Positions 21,296 to 32,864 of a stretch of 64,000 bases of DNA are shown piece by piece. The notes below the pieces were generated by a model. The model was given only the letters and a program-made list of their open reading frames with translations, was not told where the DNA came from and ran no database searches. This DNA is from Tetradesmus obliquus (Eukaryota > Chlorophyta > Chlorophyceae > Sphaeropleales > Scenedesmaceae): positions 1 to 64,000 of the forward strand of contig CP126195.1 of NCBI GenBank assembly GCA_030272155.1, in the 5' to 3' direction. Made by a program: the position numbers and the translations under genes. Within the stretch, counting starts at the first letter, position 1; every line of letters begins with the position of its first letter.

Positions 21296-22262
21296 TCACC
21301 GCGCTGCCGTGCTGCTGCTGCTGCCGCTGAAGATCCTGTCTGCGGGGTCCACGGGTGGCGCCTTGCTGGGCTTGGCGCCCACCTGGCTGCGCAGGCCCTC
21401 GTAGCCTGAGCGGCGGCAGCAGCGTGCGGGTGGGCAGAGGGCGGCCGGCAAGCAATAGACGCATTGGGTGGACGCAGCATGCAAGGTATGTGCTATGATG
21501 CGCGTGCAGCTGTGGTGTGAGCATGGCTGTGTTTGCGTCCCATTGATGAAAAGAGCAGGCAGCGCTCATGTGCACGCACGTCCTTCTCTGCACTGGACCA
21601 GCAAGCCTTATGCCGGAACAGCATATATATCAGCAACTTAAGCGCTTATTGTTACTCTTGCCAGCTGCTGCACAGTTGCTATGCATGTGTTGCTGCTGTT
21701 CAAGCTGCCTGCGTGCCGCGCACCTTTCAGCGCGTTGGCATTGGGGTTGCAGCCCTCCAGGTACTTCGTCTCCAGGTCGAATATCTACAGCCAGCAGGTT
21801 GGCCAGCAGGTGGAAGGCAGGAGGTGCGGTGACCGCGGCGTGGTCACGCGTGGCTGTGCTCATTGTGCTGCTGGACCCAGCTGCTCTGCGCTGCCTGCCA
21901 AGCCATTGCAAGAGAGCCACAGGTGCATCTGCTTGCCACATTGCAACTGCATCTTGCACAGAGGCCACTGCAAGCTTTTTCAGTCAGCGCTGCCATGCTG
22001 CTGGCACCCGCACTGCTCTGCAAATCGACAACACGTGCGGCCTGCTGCGTGGTCCCACCTGGCGCTCCACGTCCTTCAGCTGGCTGCACAGCCGCCTGCG
22101 CTTCTCTTCCAGCTGCTGCAACGCTGTCAGAGAGACCTCAGGGCCTGCCTGAGGCAGTGCAGCCTGCGGCTGAACAGCCTCTGCTGCCGCTGCTGATGCC
22201 TGCTGTGCTGCTGCCTTGCCTTTGCCCTTGTTGTGAGGCACGGTGCCCTTCCTGGGCGCCAT
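21296..22262 (-). CDS. EAF6: Eaf6-like subunit of NuA4-type histone acetyltransferase
   Basis: Exons 22262-22059, 21784-21724 and 21405-21296 (124 aa). The N-terminus is basic (MAPRKGTVPHNKGKGK), followed by an Ala/Gln linker. Then comes a coiled coil (LQQLEEKRRRLCSQLKDVERQ) continuing into IFDLETKYLEGCNPNANALKG, YEGLRSQ and DRIFSGSSSSTAA. This order matches Eaf6 proteins: the QxxxLERQ helix, the (F/L)ExxYLE motif, a GW/GY turn, and a final RxFSxSS motif. Length is close to the usual 120-200 residues. Eaf6 is a small structural subunit of NuA4 and MYST acetyltransferase complexes in the nucleus. Phases are consistent across both introns; the stop follows STAAR directly. Confidence 0.85.
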
Positions 22263-24776
22263 GCACACCAGCGACCAACTTTTAAAAAAAATTGAACTAT
22301 AAGAGGCTACAATTTCGGATCAACCTGCTTTGGCGAACTACACTGTTGCTGCAAACTCAACAAAAGGGTGGCCAGGACTTCACACCTCGTAACTTTCACT
22401 GCAAGAGGGCGTTTTGACTTCAGCAATAACTGCCACACGGTTGTTGGTGTTCGAGCGGAACCTCAGCTGCCGTTAGAACCGAGAACATCCAGGGTTCTGA
22501 CCCAGCCATGGTAATCTGCCCGTTGTGAGCATGCCGTGATGGCATGCCATTATGGCAAGCAGGCTGCTCGTTTTGCGCTTCACACCACACAATATGGTTT
22601 GTACTGTCATTTGAGGCAGCTGTCCATCATGTAGTTGGCCTGGACCAGAAGAAGATTCAGCAGGTCACAGTCCAAGTGCAGGTCAGTCTGAGGACCTGCC
22701 AGCACATGCACAGTTGCACCGTGCAGCTACAAGGCTGCAACTGGGCTGCCTGCTGGTCGGGGCATGTGGCCAAGCCATGACAGTAGCAGTAAATACTGTG
22801 AACAGTCAGTCAGCGCCTGCTGCTGACCCTCCATCCGTTCCATGTCTGCAAGCGGGATAATGAAATAGTGCTCCCTCCCCTTCCCCCTTCGCCTGTTCAT
22901 TCAGCCGCTCCTGTGGGGCGCGGGGCCGATGGCGACGTTGCTATCGCTTAAATGGTAACATGATGATGATGATGATCCGTTCCATGCGTGCGACCGCCGT
23001 AACTGGGAAGGCATGCAAGCTAAGCATATTACCTTTTTGAACTACGACACAACAATGGATGTGCCACAGCATAACATCTTCCATCAACATTATGTTCAAA
23101 CAAATGTGGGCGCAATGAGACACAGCCAGAACTTCACACAGATACCCCTTCCAGGCACACCACCTCCAGCCACAGCCTAGTTGCAGCAGCAGCAGCATGA
23201 AGACAACTACACCAAGTTGTTAACAGTGCCGTATGCAGCTGAATTGACTAGCCTTGGTTGCAACCTGTAAACTCGGCAAATGCGTAGACAAACCACAGCA
23301 AGTCTACACCAGCGCCGCAACAGGCTTGATAGCGGGCAGCTGGCAGCTGCTGCAAAAGCAGATGACTCCAAAACTGCACAGCTGTCCCTTGAAAAAACAG
23401 TCATCACTCGTGTCACAGCGTGCGCACACCTAGGGCAGCAGGCCAATTCCACTGCACAATGTTCCTAGACTGCCCTACTCCAATGTGGGTGTGGGAGGCA
23501 CACGCATGCGAGGCTGTGAAAGTCGAATCAATGTTGTGAGCAACAAGCATACACATCTGTGCACTGCTTGACCCTGTTGATACACAACCTGCTAGTGTGC
23601 TAATACAGCAGGCAACATAGCGGTCCATACAGCACCTCTATAACAATCTTCCTAGCGAACCTGCCACTGTGACATGCTGCAGCATGCCAGCCTCCACAAT
23701 GCACAGCCGCACCAGATAAGTGAACGGCAGTGGACCCTGCTCGTCGCTACAGCTGAACGAAGCACCCAACATGTGTGCCGTAAACATCAATATAAATGAT
23801 ATACGCCGCTGACATGAGAAACAATAATCTGAGCAGAGCTTCAACACAGAACCTCAACACCTCGTCCACACCAGCATGCAGCATCTGCAAGCACTGCCGT
23901 GCTGTTGCAACAGCGCTTCCCCTGAAGGCTGCAGGACCCGCCACAACAACCGCACCTAGCCCTCAACAATGGGCCGCCTACTCCATGAGTGTGTGTGCTC
24001 CCTGCGATGATGCCACCAGCCAGGCAGCGCTGTTTGCGCCTTGCATGGACCACCAGCTAGAGTGCTGCACCCTAGCACAAACGCAACCAGGCAACATCAA
24101 CCTGCAAAACACCCCACCAACAACAGCGTGCAGCAACAAGGCACACACCAGCCTGCTGCAGAAGCGCCTTGTCCCGGCTGGCTGCAGCCCCCGCCCTGAA
24201 CGTCACGCCATGCCACAAACCACACTCTTCTCCCAACGCTATACGAAGTGCTATGATAATCAAGAATCCCCGGCCCTGCCCAGTGAGAAGCTGTCTGGAG
24301 CGGGCCCTGGCAGCATCTGTTAGCCACTCCAACAACCTAGGCAGCATGCGTAACGTTGTGGCACCCCTGGTGATGTGACTGTCGGTGATCTGCGCAGCCG
24401 GCAGGCACAGCTGCTACTCCAACCTGGGCAGCGCATTGAGCGGTGCACCCAGCCACAGCATGCAGCACAGCATCCAGTCAACACGGCACTGACCACAGCA
24501 GCAGCCACCTGCACAGTACCCTGCACAGCAGTGACGCCCGTGGCCACACACTGCTGGCGTGACAACAGATCCCACTGCCGAGCATCCTCGGCACTGGCAA
24601 GTAATGCAATGCACACTCAGGACAGCCTCTGCGCCAAACCGCTTGGTTGACGCGCCTTGCACACAGACGCAAGGCACCACTCACTCTGCTAGCACAGCAC
24701 TGCTAGCACTGCTGCATCGCTACTCAAGCCACTGCCGTCAGCCCCACATGCCCACGAGCTGCAGGCCAGCGCTGCC
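22263..24776. other. 2.5-kb gap between Eaf6 start and VTC2 stop
   Basis: This interval holds the Eaf6 promoter and the VTC2 3' flank. The only structure seen is a dispersed repeat copy (22866-22980) ending in a short GAT tract. Several frames of 70-175 codons are open but have no domain, and codon use is unlike the flanking exons. I would not call a gene here. Confidence 0.5.
22866..22980 (+). repeat. Dispersed repeat copy B with (GAT)n tail
   Basis: Contains TAGTGCTCCC, CCGCTCCTGTGGGGCGCG, GGCCGATGGCG, TTGCTATCGCTT and ATGGTAACATGATGATGATG in the same order as 14799-14885. The simple GAT run at its end resembles the simple-sequence tail of a short interspersed element. No tRNA-like promoter boxes could be assigned. 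Confidence 0.6.
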
Positions 24777-27675
24777 TCACACCATCATCGGCTCAGCGCC
24801 CTGCGCGCCCTCCAGTGCAGCAGCAGCAGCGGCCTTGCCCTCAAAGGCAGCCATGCCGCCGTCCAGGCTGCTGCGGCCTGCGCCATGCACGCCAAACAGC
24901 ATGGCCTCCGCTGCCGCCAGCTGTTCCTCAGTGAGGCTCACAGCTGCCAGCAGCTCCCAGGCGGCCGCCTCGGTGAAGTTCTCGTAGTCCTCGGCGCGCT
25001 TGAGCACCATGTGGCCGGAGATCTCCCACACGGCCGGGTTGACGCCCACGTCCAGCAGGTGCTCGGGGACCTCGCCGCGCGCCTGGCGCTCCGCGTAGCG
25101 CTGCGGCCACAGGAACACGCGGCTGCCGCACTCCGCGATGAGCATGTTGTGCGGGATGTTGGCGGCCTGCATGGCCTGGCTGGCCTCGCCCACCACGGCA
25201 GCCATGGCGGCAAGGCTGGGCCCCTCCACCACCCAGCCGCGCACAGGGTAGTCGCACAGCCGGCTGACCAGCACGCTGTCCGCGCCGCTGTCGGGGCGGC
25301 GGCGCTTGGCGCTGCCCGCGGCCGCCCCGCCTGGCGTGATGCGCGCCAGGGGCGCTGTGGGGGCGCGCTCGCAGGGCATGGGCGCCTGCAGGTAGTAGGC
25401 CTGGAAGTGCAGGTGGTTGATGGTGGCGAATGCGCCCAGGGAGTTGAAGCCCACGCGCAGGTAGGGGTTGCCCACCTCCAGCGCAAAGTGCAGCGCGGCC
25501 AGGCAGGTGTCGGGGGCCAGCACCTGCGGGGGGAGGGGGGGAGAGGAAACAGCAGCCAGCGCTGTGAGTGCTTGCAACCCATGCAGTGCTCGGTGGGCAG
25601 CAGGACTGGACATTTGACAACTGTAAAGACGGGTAGCAGAAGCACACCGCAGCACCACATGCGCTGCCATATGCATGCACAGGTTGTACGCCTGTCACGT
25701 GCCAACGGCCCTCATATGCAACTCGCTTGCGAATGTCTGCACCACAGGTTTCCATCGCCACAATACGCACACGCGCACTCATCAGCGCACCGCCCCTGCC
25801 TGCGCCCCCACCTGCGGGATGCAGTCCAGCACGCGCGGGCACAGCAGCACGTGGCCGTAGTCGATGGGCGACACGTTGATGACCACCACGCTGGGCGAGG
25901 CGCTGCAGCGGGCACCCTCCTCAAAGCTGCTGGCAGCGCCACGCGCGGCAGGCTCGAATGCGAACAGCACCTCGCGCTTGAAGGCCTTGGTGAAGTTGAA
26001 CTTGGCGGGGTCAAAGGTCTGGCGGCAGCACAGCAGCAGCAGGGACAGCAGGTGGAGTGTTTGTGTGCCTACCATCTTGCAGCCACGCAAACCTGGCAGA
26101 TGCTATGATGCTTGGGTGAACTTGCAAAATGACAACTGCAGCAAGTCCAGACTGTGCAAGTGCATAGCACAGAAGCTGCGCCACAACACCTGCCACCCCT
26201 TTCACACACACACGCCCTCACCTGCACCACCTGGTCCACCCTGAACTCTGTGGGGCGCTTCTTGCTGTAGCGGCCCTCGTTGAGCTGCGCCACAAAGCCA
26301 TACTGCCCAGGCACCACCTTGGTGGGGCAGGCCGTCACGTCGTACCTGGTGGGGGCAGACGCGGCCAGGTAGCAGCAGCGGCAGGACAGTCACAGCAGGG
26401 TAGGTGAGTAGGGCTGTGAAAAGCCTTTGCCAGAGCGCTGCTCACACAAGCAGGCACGTCAGGGCAGCTGTTACAGATGCGCTGCGCAGTTGCCCTTAGG
26501 TGGTGATGTGCTGCCCGTGTATAACTCCCCTGCAACTGCCGGCTGCAGGGCAGCTAAGTTATCAGGCGGTGACGTGCTATAGCATAGATATCCAATCACT
26601 AGCAGGGCACGGCGCAAGCCCCGCAGCTGCAGACTCTATGCGTGGATCGCAGGCACAGGCGCACGATGGCAACTGCGGCACCTGCCAGCTGCCCCCCCCC
26701 CCCCCCCCTCCCCCTCCACCAGCAGCAGCGGCTCACCTGAACAGGCCCTGCTCCGCGCGCTCCTCCCACATGGCCAGCAGCGCACTGTCCAGCAGGCTGC
26801 TCACGGGCACGCAGCCCGCGTCAATGATGCTGCCGTCACAGGAGGAGCCCGTCTCGTCGGCGTCGCTGGCCAGGCCAAAGCGCTGCCAGCCGCCATCAGC
26901 GCCGCTGCCGCTGGCGTAGCTGGCCAGGGAGGCCTTGCCGGGCTGCAGCAGCGCGGCTGCTGCCACCACACCGGCTGCTGTGCCTGCGCCCGTGGCTGCA
27001 TCGGCACCGCTGCCCTCGCTGCGGGCAGGCCAAGAGGGCAAAAGTGGTGCAGGCAGCTTGAGAGATGGATGTGTGCTTGCGGCAAGTGCTTCAGCTACAT
27101 GCATTGCAAGCAGACCTCCAAGGAATGAAAGCTGAGCCAACCAATATGCAGGATGCAACCAAAGGTTTTATGAACATTCAGGGCAAACTAGTGGCTGAGA
27201 CTACTTATGCATGCAGCACATGGATATCTGTGACGTTGCTGCTGCTGCAGTGCACCGATGTTTACATGCGTGCATGCATGTGTTCTACTCAACGCACGCA
27301 TTGTACCACGGCCTAGTAAAAATCATACCAATGGCTGGCGATCTGCCTCCTCTGCCTGTCCCCGCCACCCCCCCCCCCCCCCCCCCACCCCCCACCCACT
27401 GCTGCCTGCTGCTGCTGCCCCGTGCTTGCCGCTCACCTGCTGTCATCCATGTCTGGCACGCGCGCAAAGTCTGTGATCGAGCTGATGCGTGGCACCTTGG
27501 GCGTTGCATCGCATGCATACGAGTACTTGGGCAGGCGGGAGAAGGCGATGCCAGACACTGGCGCATCAGGCTCCAGCACTGGGATGTCTGCACCTGCAGG
27601 TGCTGCTGCGGGCTGCTCCGCAGCGAGCTGCTTGAAAGAGACCACAGTTTCGACACGCTTGATGTAAAGTGCCAT
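24777..27675 (-). CDS. VTC2: GDP-L-galactose phosphorylase (ascorbate synthesis)
   Basis: Exons 27675-27437, 27018-26737, 26345-26222, 26018-25812 and 25523-24777 (532 aa). It catalyses GDP-L-galactose plus phosphate to L-galactose-1-phosphate plus GDP, the committed step of the Smirnoff-Wheeler ascorbate pathway. It carries the HIT-superfamily motif as INHLHFQAYYL (His321, His323), preceded by NPYLRVGFNSLGAFAT. Upstream family blocks are YGFVAQLNEGR, KKRPTEFRVDQV, NVSPIDYGHVLLCP and CIPQ. C-terminal blocks include NIPHNMLIAECG and VWEISGHMVLKR. The first 170 residues include an Ala/Gly-rich insertion (exon 2, about 81-130), making it longer than the roughly 440-residue Arabidopsis enzymes. 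It is cytosolic and/or nuclear in plants. Introns 1 and 2 hold long G-runs just after their 5' splice sites. Confidence 0.93.
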
Positions 27676-30600
27676 TTTACGCGAGTTCTGGCTCAGCTGG
27701 GCTCAGCGGCTCGAAGAACTAGTGGTAGTACTAGCAAGTGGTGGTGACGGGTGCTGGCTCTAGTTACTAAGTTGCTGCCGCTACTGGCGCTGATCAAACT
27801 CCACCGCCAGCCTGGTGCATCACGTCCTGCGAACAGATCAAGCAAGCATACATCAGGCAGCTGGAACGAACACTGGGCCAGTGCTGAATTGGCATCGCAC
27901 GAGTCAAGCAAGGCACATCTGCCACAGAGCGATGCTCCAAACTCCAACAACGCACCGAAGGCTTGCCTCCTGTAGCTGCAGAGGCTCCACGACCCCCACC
28001 ACTGCGGTAAGTGTTGCTAGGCGACAGACAGCTCCCCTGAGGGAAGCCGGTTGTACCTAGGCTCGCCGTGGTGACTGTCTTGCGCAACAACGTGGCGAAT
28101 TGATCCAAAGGAGAGCGCAACGAGGTTCGGAGAAGCCGCTGAAGCAGACAAGCTTGAGTAATTGAGAAAGCGCAGAAATCACGCAGCAACTTGCCGATCA
28201 TGCAAGTTGTTAACAGTTGAGACTGTGATTGGTGCGTGCCAAGCATATGCGGGCCAAAATGCCATTCCCAGGGCTTAACCTCAACAAATCCCCTCGTGCA
28301 CCACTAGCCGGCTGCTAGGCTGCCACATGTAGTGAAATAAATTTGATTGAATTTTGCCTGGTGCAACCAGCAGTTCTCGCAACCTTGATCGGTTGGTTCT
28401 GGTTGGCTAGTGGCTTTGGCAGGGCGGGAGCTAGTCTGGTCAGGGTGCTGCACAGCATGCGCGACTTAGCTTGCAGCCAAAGCACATCTACTATCCAGCT
28501 TGTGTGTCCTTACTGTGTGCGAGCCTGCTGTTCAACTCGCGGCGCCAGCAGCACCAGATCCATCAGCATTCAGTAACACCAGGCTGGGAACCAGCAGTGG
28601 CAGACCAACATCACGGGTACCGGGACGCAGCACGGTCCTGGAACAGAGATGCTCAAATGCGTCTCAGAGGCTAGTACGTGGTTGCAATCAGAACCACTTG
28701 GGCTTAATGCAGTTGGCCGGGTCAGCTTCAAGTTGGCCAGGGGCGACTGCAGAGCGCGCGCAAGCCTGAGGAGATTCCCAAGCTGGGCCTGATGGCTGGA
28801 CAGCAGCACCCAACGGGAGCATAATGTGTAGGCTTTAACTTATGCACAGACCTGTTGAAAGAATCAGCAGCGCATGGCAACAACTAATACGTCACAGTGC
28901 GTCACAGTGCCCCCAAAAGTATGCCTGACGAAACAACGTCAGCTGGTGTCCGACAACGTTGGCAAGGGAGTTACTTGGCCAGCTGACGCGAATTTGGACA
29001 AGCGCTTGTCAGCGCTCCACCAAACAGTCTTGGGCATAAAGTTACCAATGAAGCCATAAGAACATCTCCGTCGTTGCAGGTGCAAGCATGCGACATGCAG
29101 GACGAGTACACGTGCACGTGCATCAGGTCGCACCCCGGGTGCCTGGCAGGCTCGAGCATTGAACCATAACAGACACCTACGCTCTTAGCCATGCAGGGCA
29201 AAAAGTGACAGGCCCAACCGGCTCGCAAACCGCTTGCTCTCAGGCTGAGATTCCTGACAGATCTAGAAGGCAATCTCAGATCCGTGCATGTGCGCATGCG
29301 CTGAATCTGAGCTTCAACAGGCTGTACTGAGCGTGCTCAACCACTACGGCAGGCGGCGCATCCGATGCTTCAAGCACACCAGCTACAGAGCAGGGCTTTC
29401 CTCAAAGTGCTTGCTATGTTGGTATCCTACGCCTACAGCAACAGAAGCATTGGATGCATGCAAGCACAGCTGCATAGGTCCTGAAACGTCTGCTGCCGCG
29501 CAAGAGAAGTCATACTGCTTCAAGATCTTCGGCTGCCGTCTCCTGAATCCCTCACTGCACTGCCATGAATGGTGCACAACATGTCACATCCAACCACGTG
29601 CACAATGCACTGATGACATGCACGCCGCCAACCGTGCACCACTCTTGTGGGCCCAGCAGCTCTAACAATCTGCACACCATAGCACGCCGCTGCCTGTGGC
29701 CTCTTTGGCGGCGTCACAGCCCTTACAGCTGTGCGAGCCCTAGCGCCAGGCAGGGCCCGACCAGCTCATCTCGCACACCCAGTGCCCAGCCAAAACACAG
29801 CAGCAGATGTCATTTCTGACCACCAGTGCAGCAGCACTGCGCTTGCACACACACTTGCACATTGATCTCTACAAACTACACATCAGGATGCATGGCCCGG
29901 CCCAACCCCAGCCAGTGCATGGGGCAAGCCACTGTCCGGTGCTATGCGATCGCACCTGTCAGCATGCAAACCACGCACACATTTGCCACCGCTGCTGCTG
30001 CCGCACCTACAACAGACTGCCACACAACACACCGCCTCGCCATGAAGAGCTGGCCAGCGGTCGGCCCCAAACCATCTCTCAGCTTGGATCATACAGTGCC
30101 ATACCTTGCAGCACAGGAAGCATCACATTGCAACAACAAATTATATACAACTACTTGACAACCTACAAACCTAGAAGCTGCTGTGCTATCCAGACCCCCT
30201 TGAAGCAAAGAAGCAGCTACGCGCCCTCATCTACGCTGCCCTGCCGCACACCACCACCAAACACTGGACAGACAAAGGCCAGCACCCCTGGCGAGGCAGT
30301 CAGCTGCAGCGAGTCCTGCCTGGTGCATACGCCCACGATGCATGTTGGCAATGCACTTGCACCCCACGGACCACAGCCCTGAGCCGCATGCCAGCTGCCT
30401 GCCGCACAGCACTCCCCTCTGCTGCTTGCTGCGCCATTGCAGCAGAAGCAACACCGTGATGCAGCAACGTGCAGATATGCACGTGCAGTTGCCTGTGCAG
30501 ACAGTGGCCGCTCAAAGATTGTTCCTTGCATGCAGGCACAGCCAAGCGCTCAAGCATCAGCGTGCCACCATTGCCCTCAGTTGGGTGCATGTCCGCGACC

Positions 30601-30712
30601 TGCCGCAGTAAAAAGCAGCTCAGCATTTATGCACAATGTGCGGCTGGCATGCTGTGCAAGGCTGCGGCGCTGCTGCAGCCAGTCATGCAGGCTGCAGGGC
30701 TGTTGCCGCCGC
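27676..30712. other. 3-kb gap upstream of VTC2
   Basis: This interval runs from the VTC2 start to the ABCG transporter stop. It should hold the VTC2 promoter (left part) and the ABCG 3' flank (right part). There are several open frames of 100-190 codons on both strands, but none shows a domain, a consistent splice pattern or the GCN-rich codon use of neighbouring exons. It is less GC-rich than the exons. A short direct repeat GTCACAGTGC lies at about 28892-28911. No gene is called. Confidence 0.45.
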
Positions 30713-32804
30713 TCAGCGCGCCTCCTTGCGTGCTGACACCACCATGGCCAGGTAGGTCAGTGCGTGCATGATGCCCAGGTAGCCCAGCAGGATGCCCACG
30801 GTCACGCCAAAGGGGCGCCCAAACTCAAAGTAGTCCACCACAGCCACCGTGTCCACGATGCAGCTGAGGGAGGGGGGGGGGGGGGGGGGGGGGCGGCGGC
30901 AGCAGCGGGAAGAGTGACAGGCAACGTCAGACATAGGACAGCCGCAGCCTGGAGGGTGGCAGCATGGCACGGCAGTGTGCCGGGGGATGCATGGTGGCAT
31001 GGTCTACAGGCAGGCAATGAAGAGTGCTGCAGGCGGGCCCTGCTGCAAGTGTTTGGCTAGTGCGTGCTGACAGCCGCATGCGACTGAGCAGCTCATGCGT
31101 GACTAATTTTTGCTGCTGTTTTTGTGCTGCCAGCTTGTTGCTGGTTACAGGAGATGGTCGCTGCTCTACATACTACATGTCCGCTGCTGGCACATTTGAT
31201 CACACATGCTTTGCATGTCTATCCAGGTCACCCTGCTGCGAGCAGTGCCTGGCCCCCCAGCCGCCTGCCCGCCACTCACTCCGGCTGCGGCTGGCTCATG
31301 CGGCCCAGGATCTGCTTCTGCGCGGCGGTCATGCGCGGGAAGGCTGTCAGCACGAAGTTCATGTACTCCTCGCCCATGCCGTTGCTGCAGTCCAGCGTCA
31401 CGCCGCTGAACTCGTTCAGCACCAGCGCCTCAAAGCCAAAGTAGACCGCGCTGATGTAGCGCAGCTGCGTCAGCCAGTAATTGAACGTGACCTGCATGGT
31501 GCATGGCAGAAGCAGAGCCGCGCAGGACAGCGGCTCAGCACCACTCCTACCAACCATGTAGCTGATAGTTCAAGGCAGATCGGGCAGGCGCGGCATGCAG
31601 TGATTGCAGCATGCAGCACACTGCATGAGCACGGCTGGTTGCTGCAGTTGCCGCTCCCCCTCCCATTGCTGCTTGCGCCGCCGCCCACCTCGGAAAAGTT
31701 GACGAAGAAGGTTGACACCAGCATCTGCACCGTGGTCCACACGATGCTCATCATGAAGGCGGTGTCCTGGTTGGGGGCCGCTATGGCGCAGGCGTGCAGC
31801 ACCTGCACGCTGATGAGGTACACCAGCGTCACGATGGCGCCCCACTTGGCGATGGCGGTGCCGCCGTGGCGCATGCCCGCCATGCCGTACAGCGTCCACG
31901 CAAAGCACAGCGCGCAGATGATCTGGAAGGGCGTGGTCACAAACACCTGCAGGGGCGGGGGCACAGCGCAACAGGGTCAGCTGGCGCAACAGGGTCAGCT
32001 GGCGCAACAGGGTCAGTTGGCGCAACAGGGTCAGCTGGCGCAACAGGGTCAGCTGGCGCAACAGGGTCAGTTGGCGCAACAGGGTCAGCTGGCGCAACAG
32101 GGTCAGTTGGCGCAGCAATATGGGCATCACCATGCACATGATGCCCGTCATCACCATGCACATGATGCCCGTCATCACCATGCACATGATGCCCGTCATC
32201 ACCATGCACATGATGCCCGTCATCACCATGCACATGATGCCCGTCATCACCATGCACATGATGCCCGTCATCACCATGCACATGATGCCCGTCATCACCA
32301 TGCACATGATGCCCGTCATCACCATGCACATGATGCCCGTCATCACCATGCACATGATGCCCGTCATCACCATGCACATGATGCCCGTCAGTGTTGCAGC
32401 TGCAGCTGCATCCAGGCAGCACACCAAGGCAGCAACCGTCAGGGCTGCCTGCCTGCCTGCCAGCCAGAGCAAATAAACATGCTGCCACCAGCCGCCATGA
32501 TGTGGCACGCCCCTAACAATGCATCATGCCACTCAGGCACCACGTCAGCGCCCCCTCCGCCCACGCACCTTGGCAAAGTAGTATGCCACGGGGCGGTACA
32601 GCTTGGCGGATGCGTCCGCCAGGTAGAACTTCTTGTCACTCGTGTACAGCCCCATGGAGATGTATGGCATGAGCACCACAAAGCTGAGCCCCACGTAGCA
32701 CAGGTTGAGCCGGCTGCGCAGGCTGGAGCCGTCTGTGGGCATGCCGTAGTACAGCAGCCCGATCAGGATGGCCACCCAGGTGAAGGTCAGGCAGCTGCGG
32801 GGCA

Positions 32805-32864
<60 letters not shown>

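Noticed and set aside
24885-26108. 407-codon open frame on the plus strand
   Set aside because: It lies antisense to VTC2 exons 4 and 5, whose motifs and splice sites are clear. Long antisense frames are expected from GC-rich codon bias.
27794-28246. 150-codon minus-strand frame upstream of VTC2
   Set aside because: No domain, no splice-consistent partner exons, and composition unlike neighbouring exons; it lies where the VTC2 promoter is expected.
31966-32390. Possible CRISPR array
   Set aside because: Units are contiguous with no unique spacers, and the locus is a eukaryotic intron; these are minisatellites.
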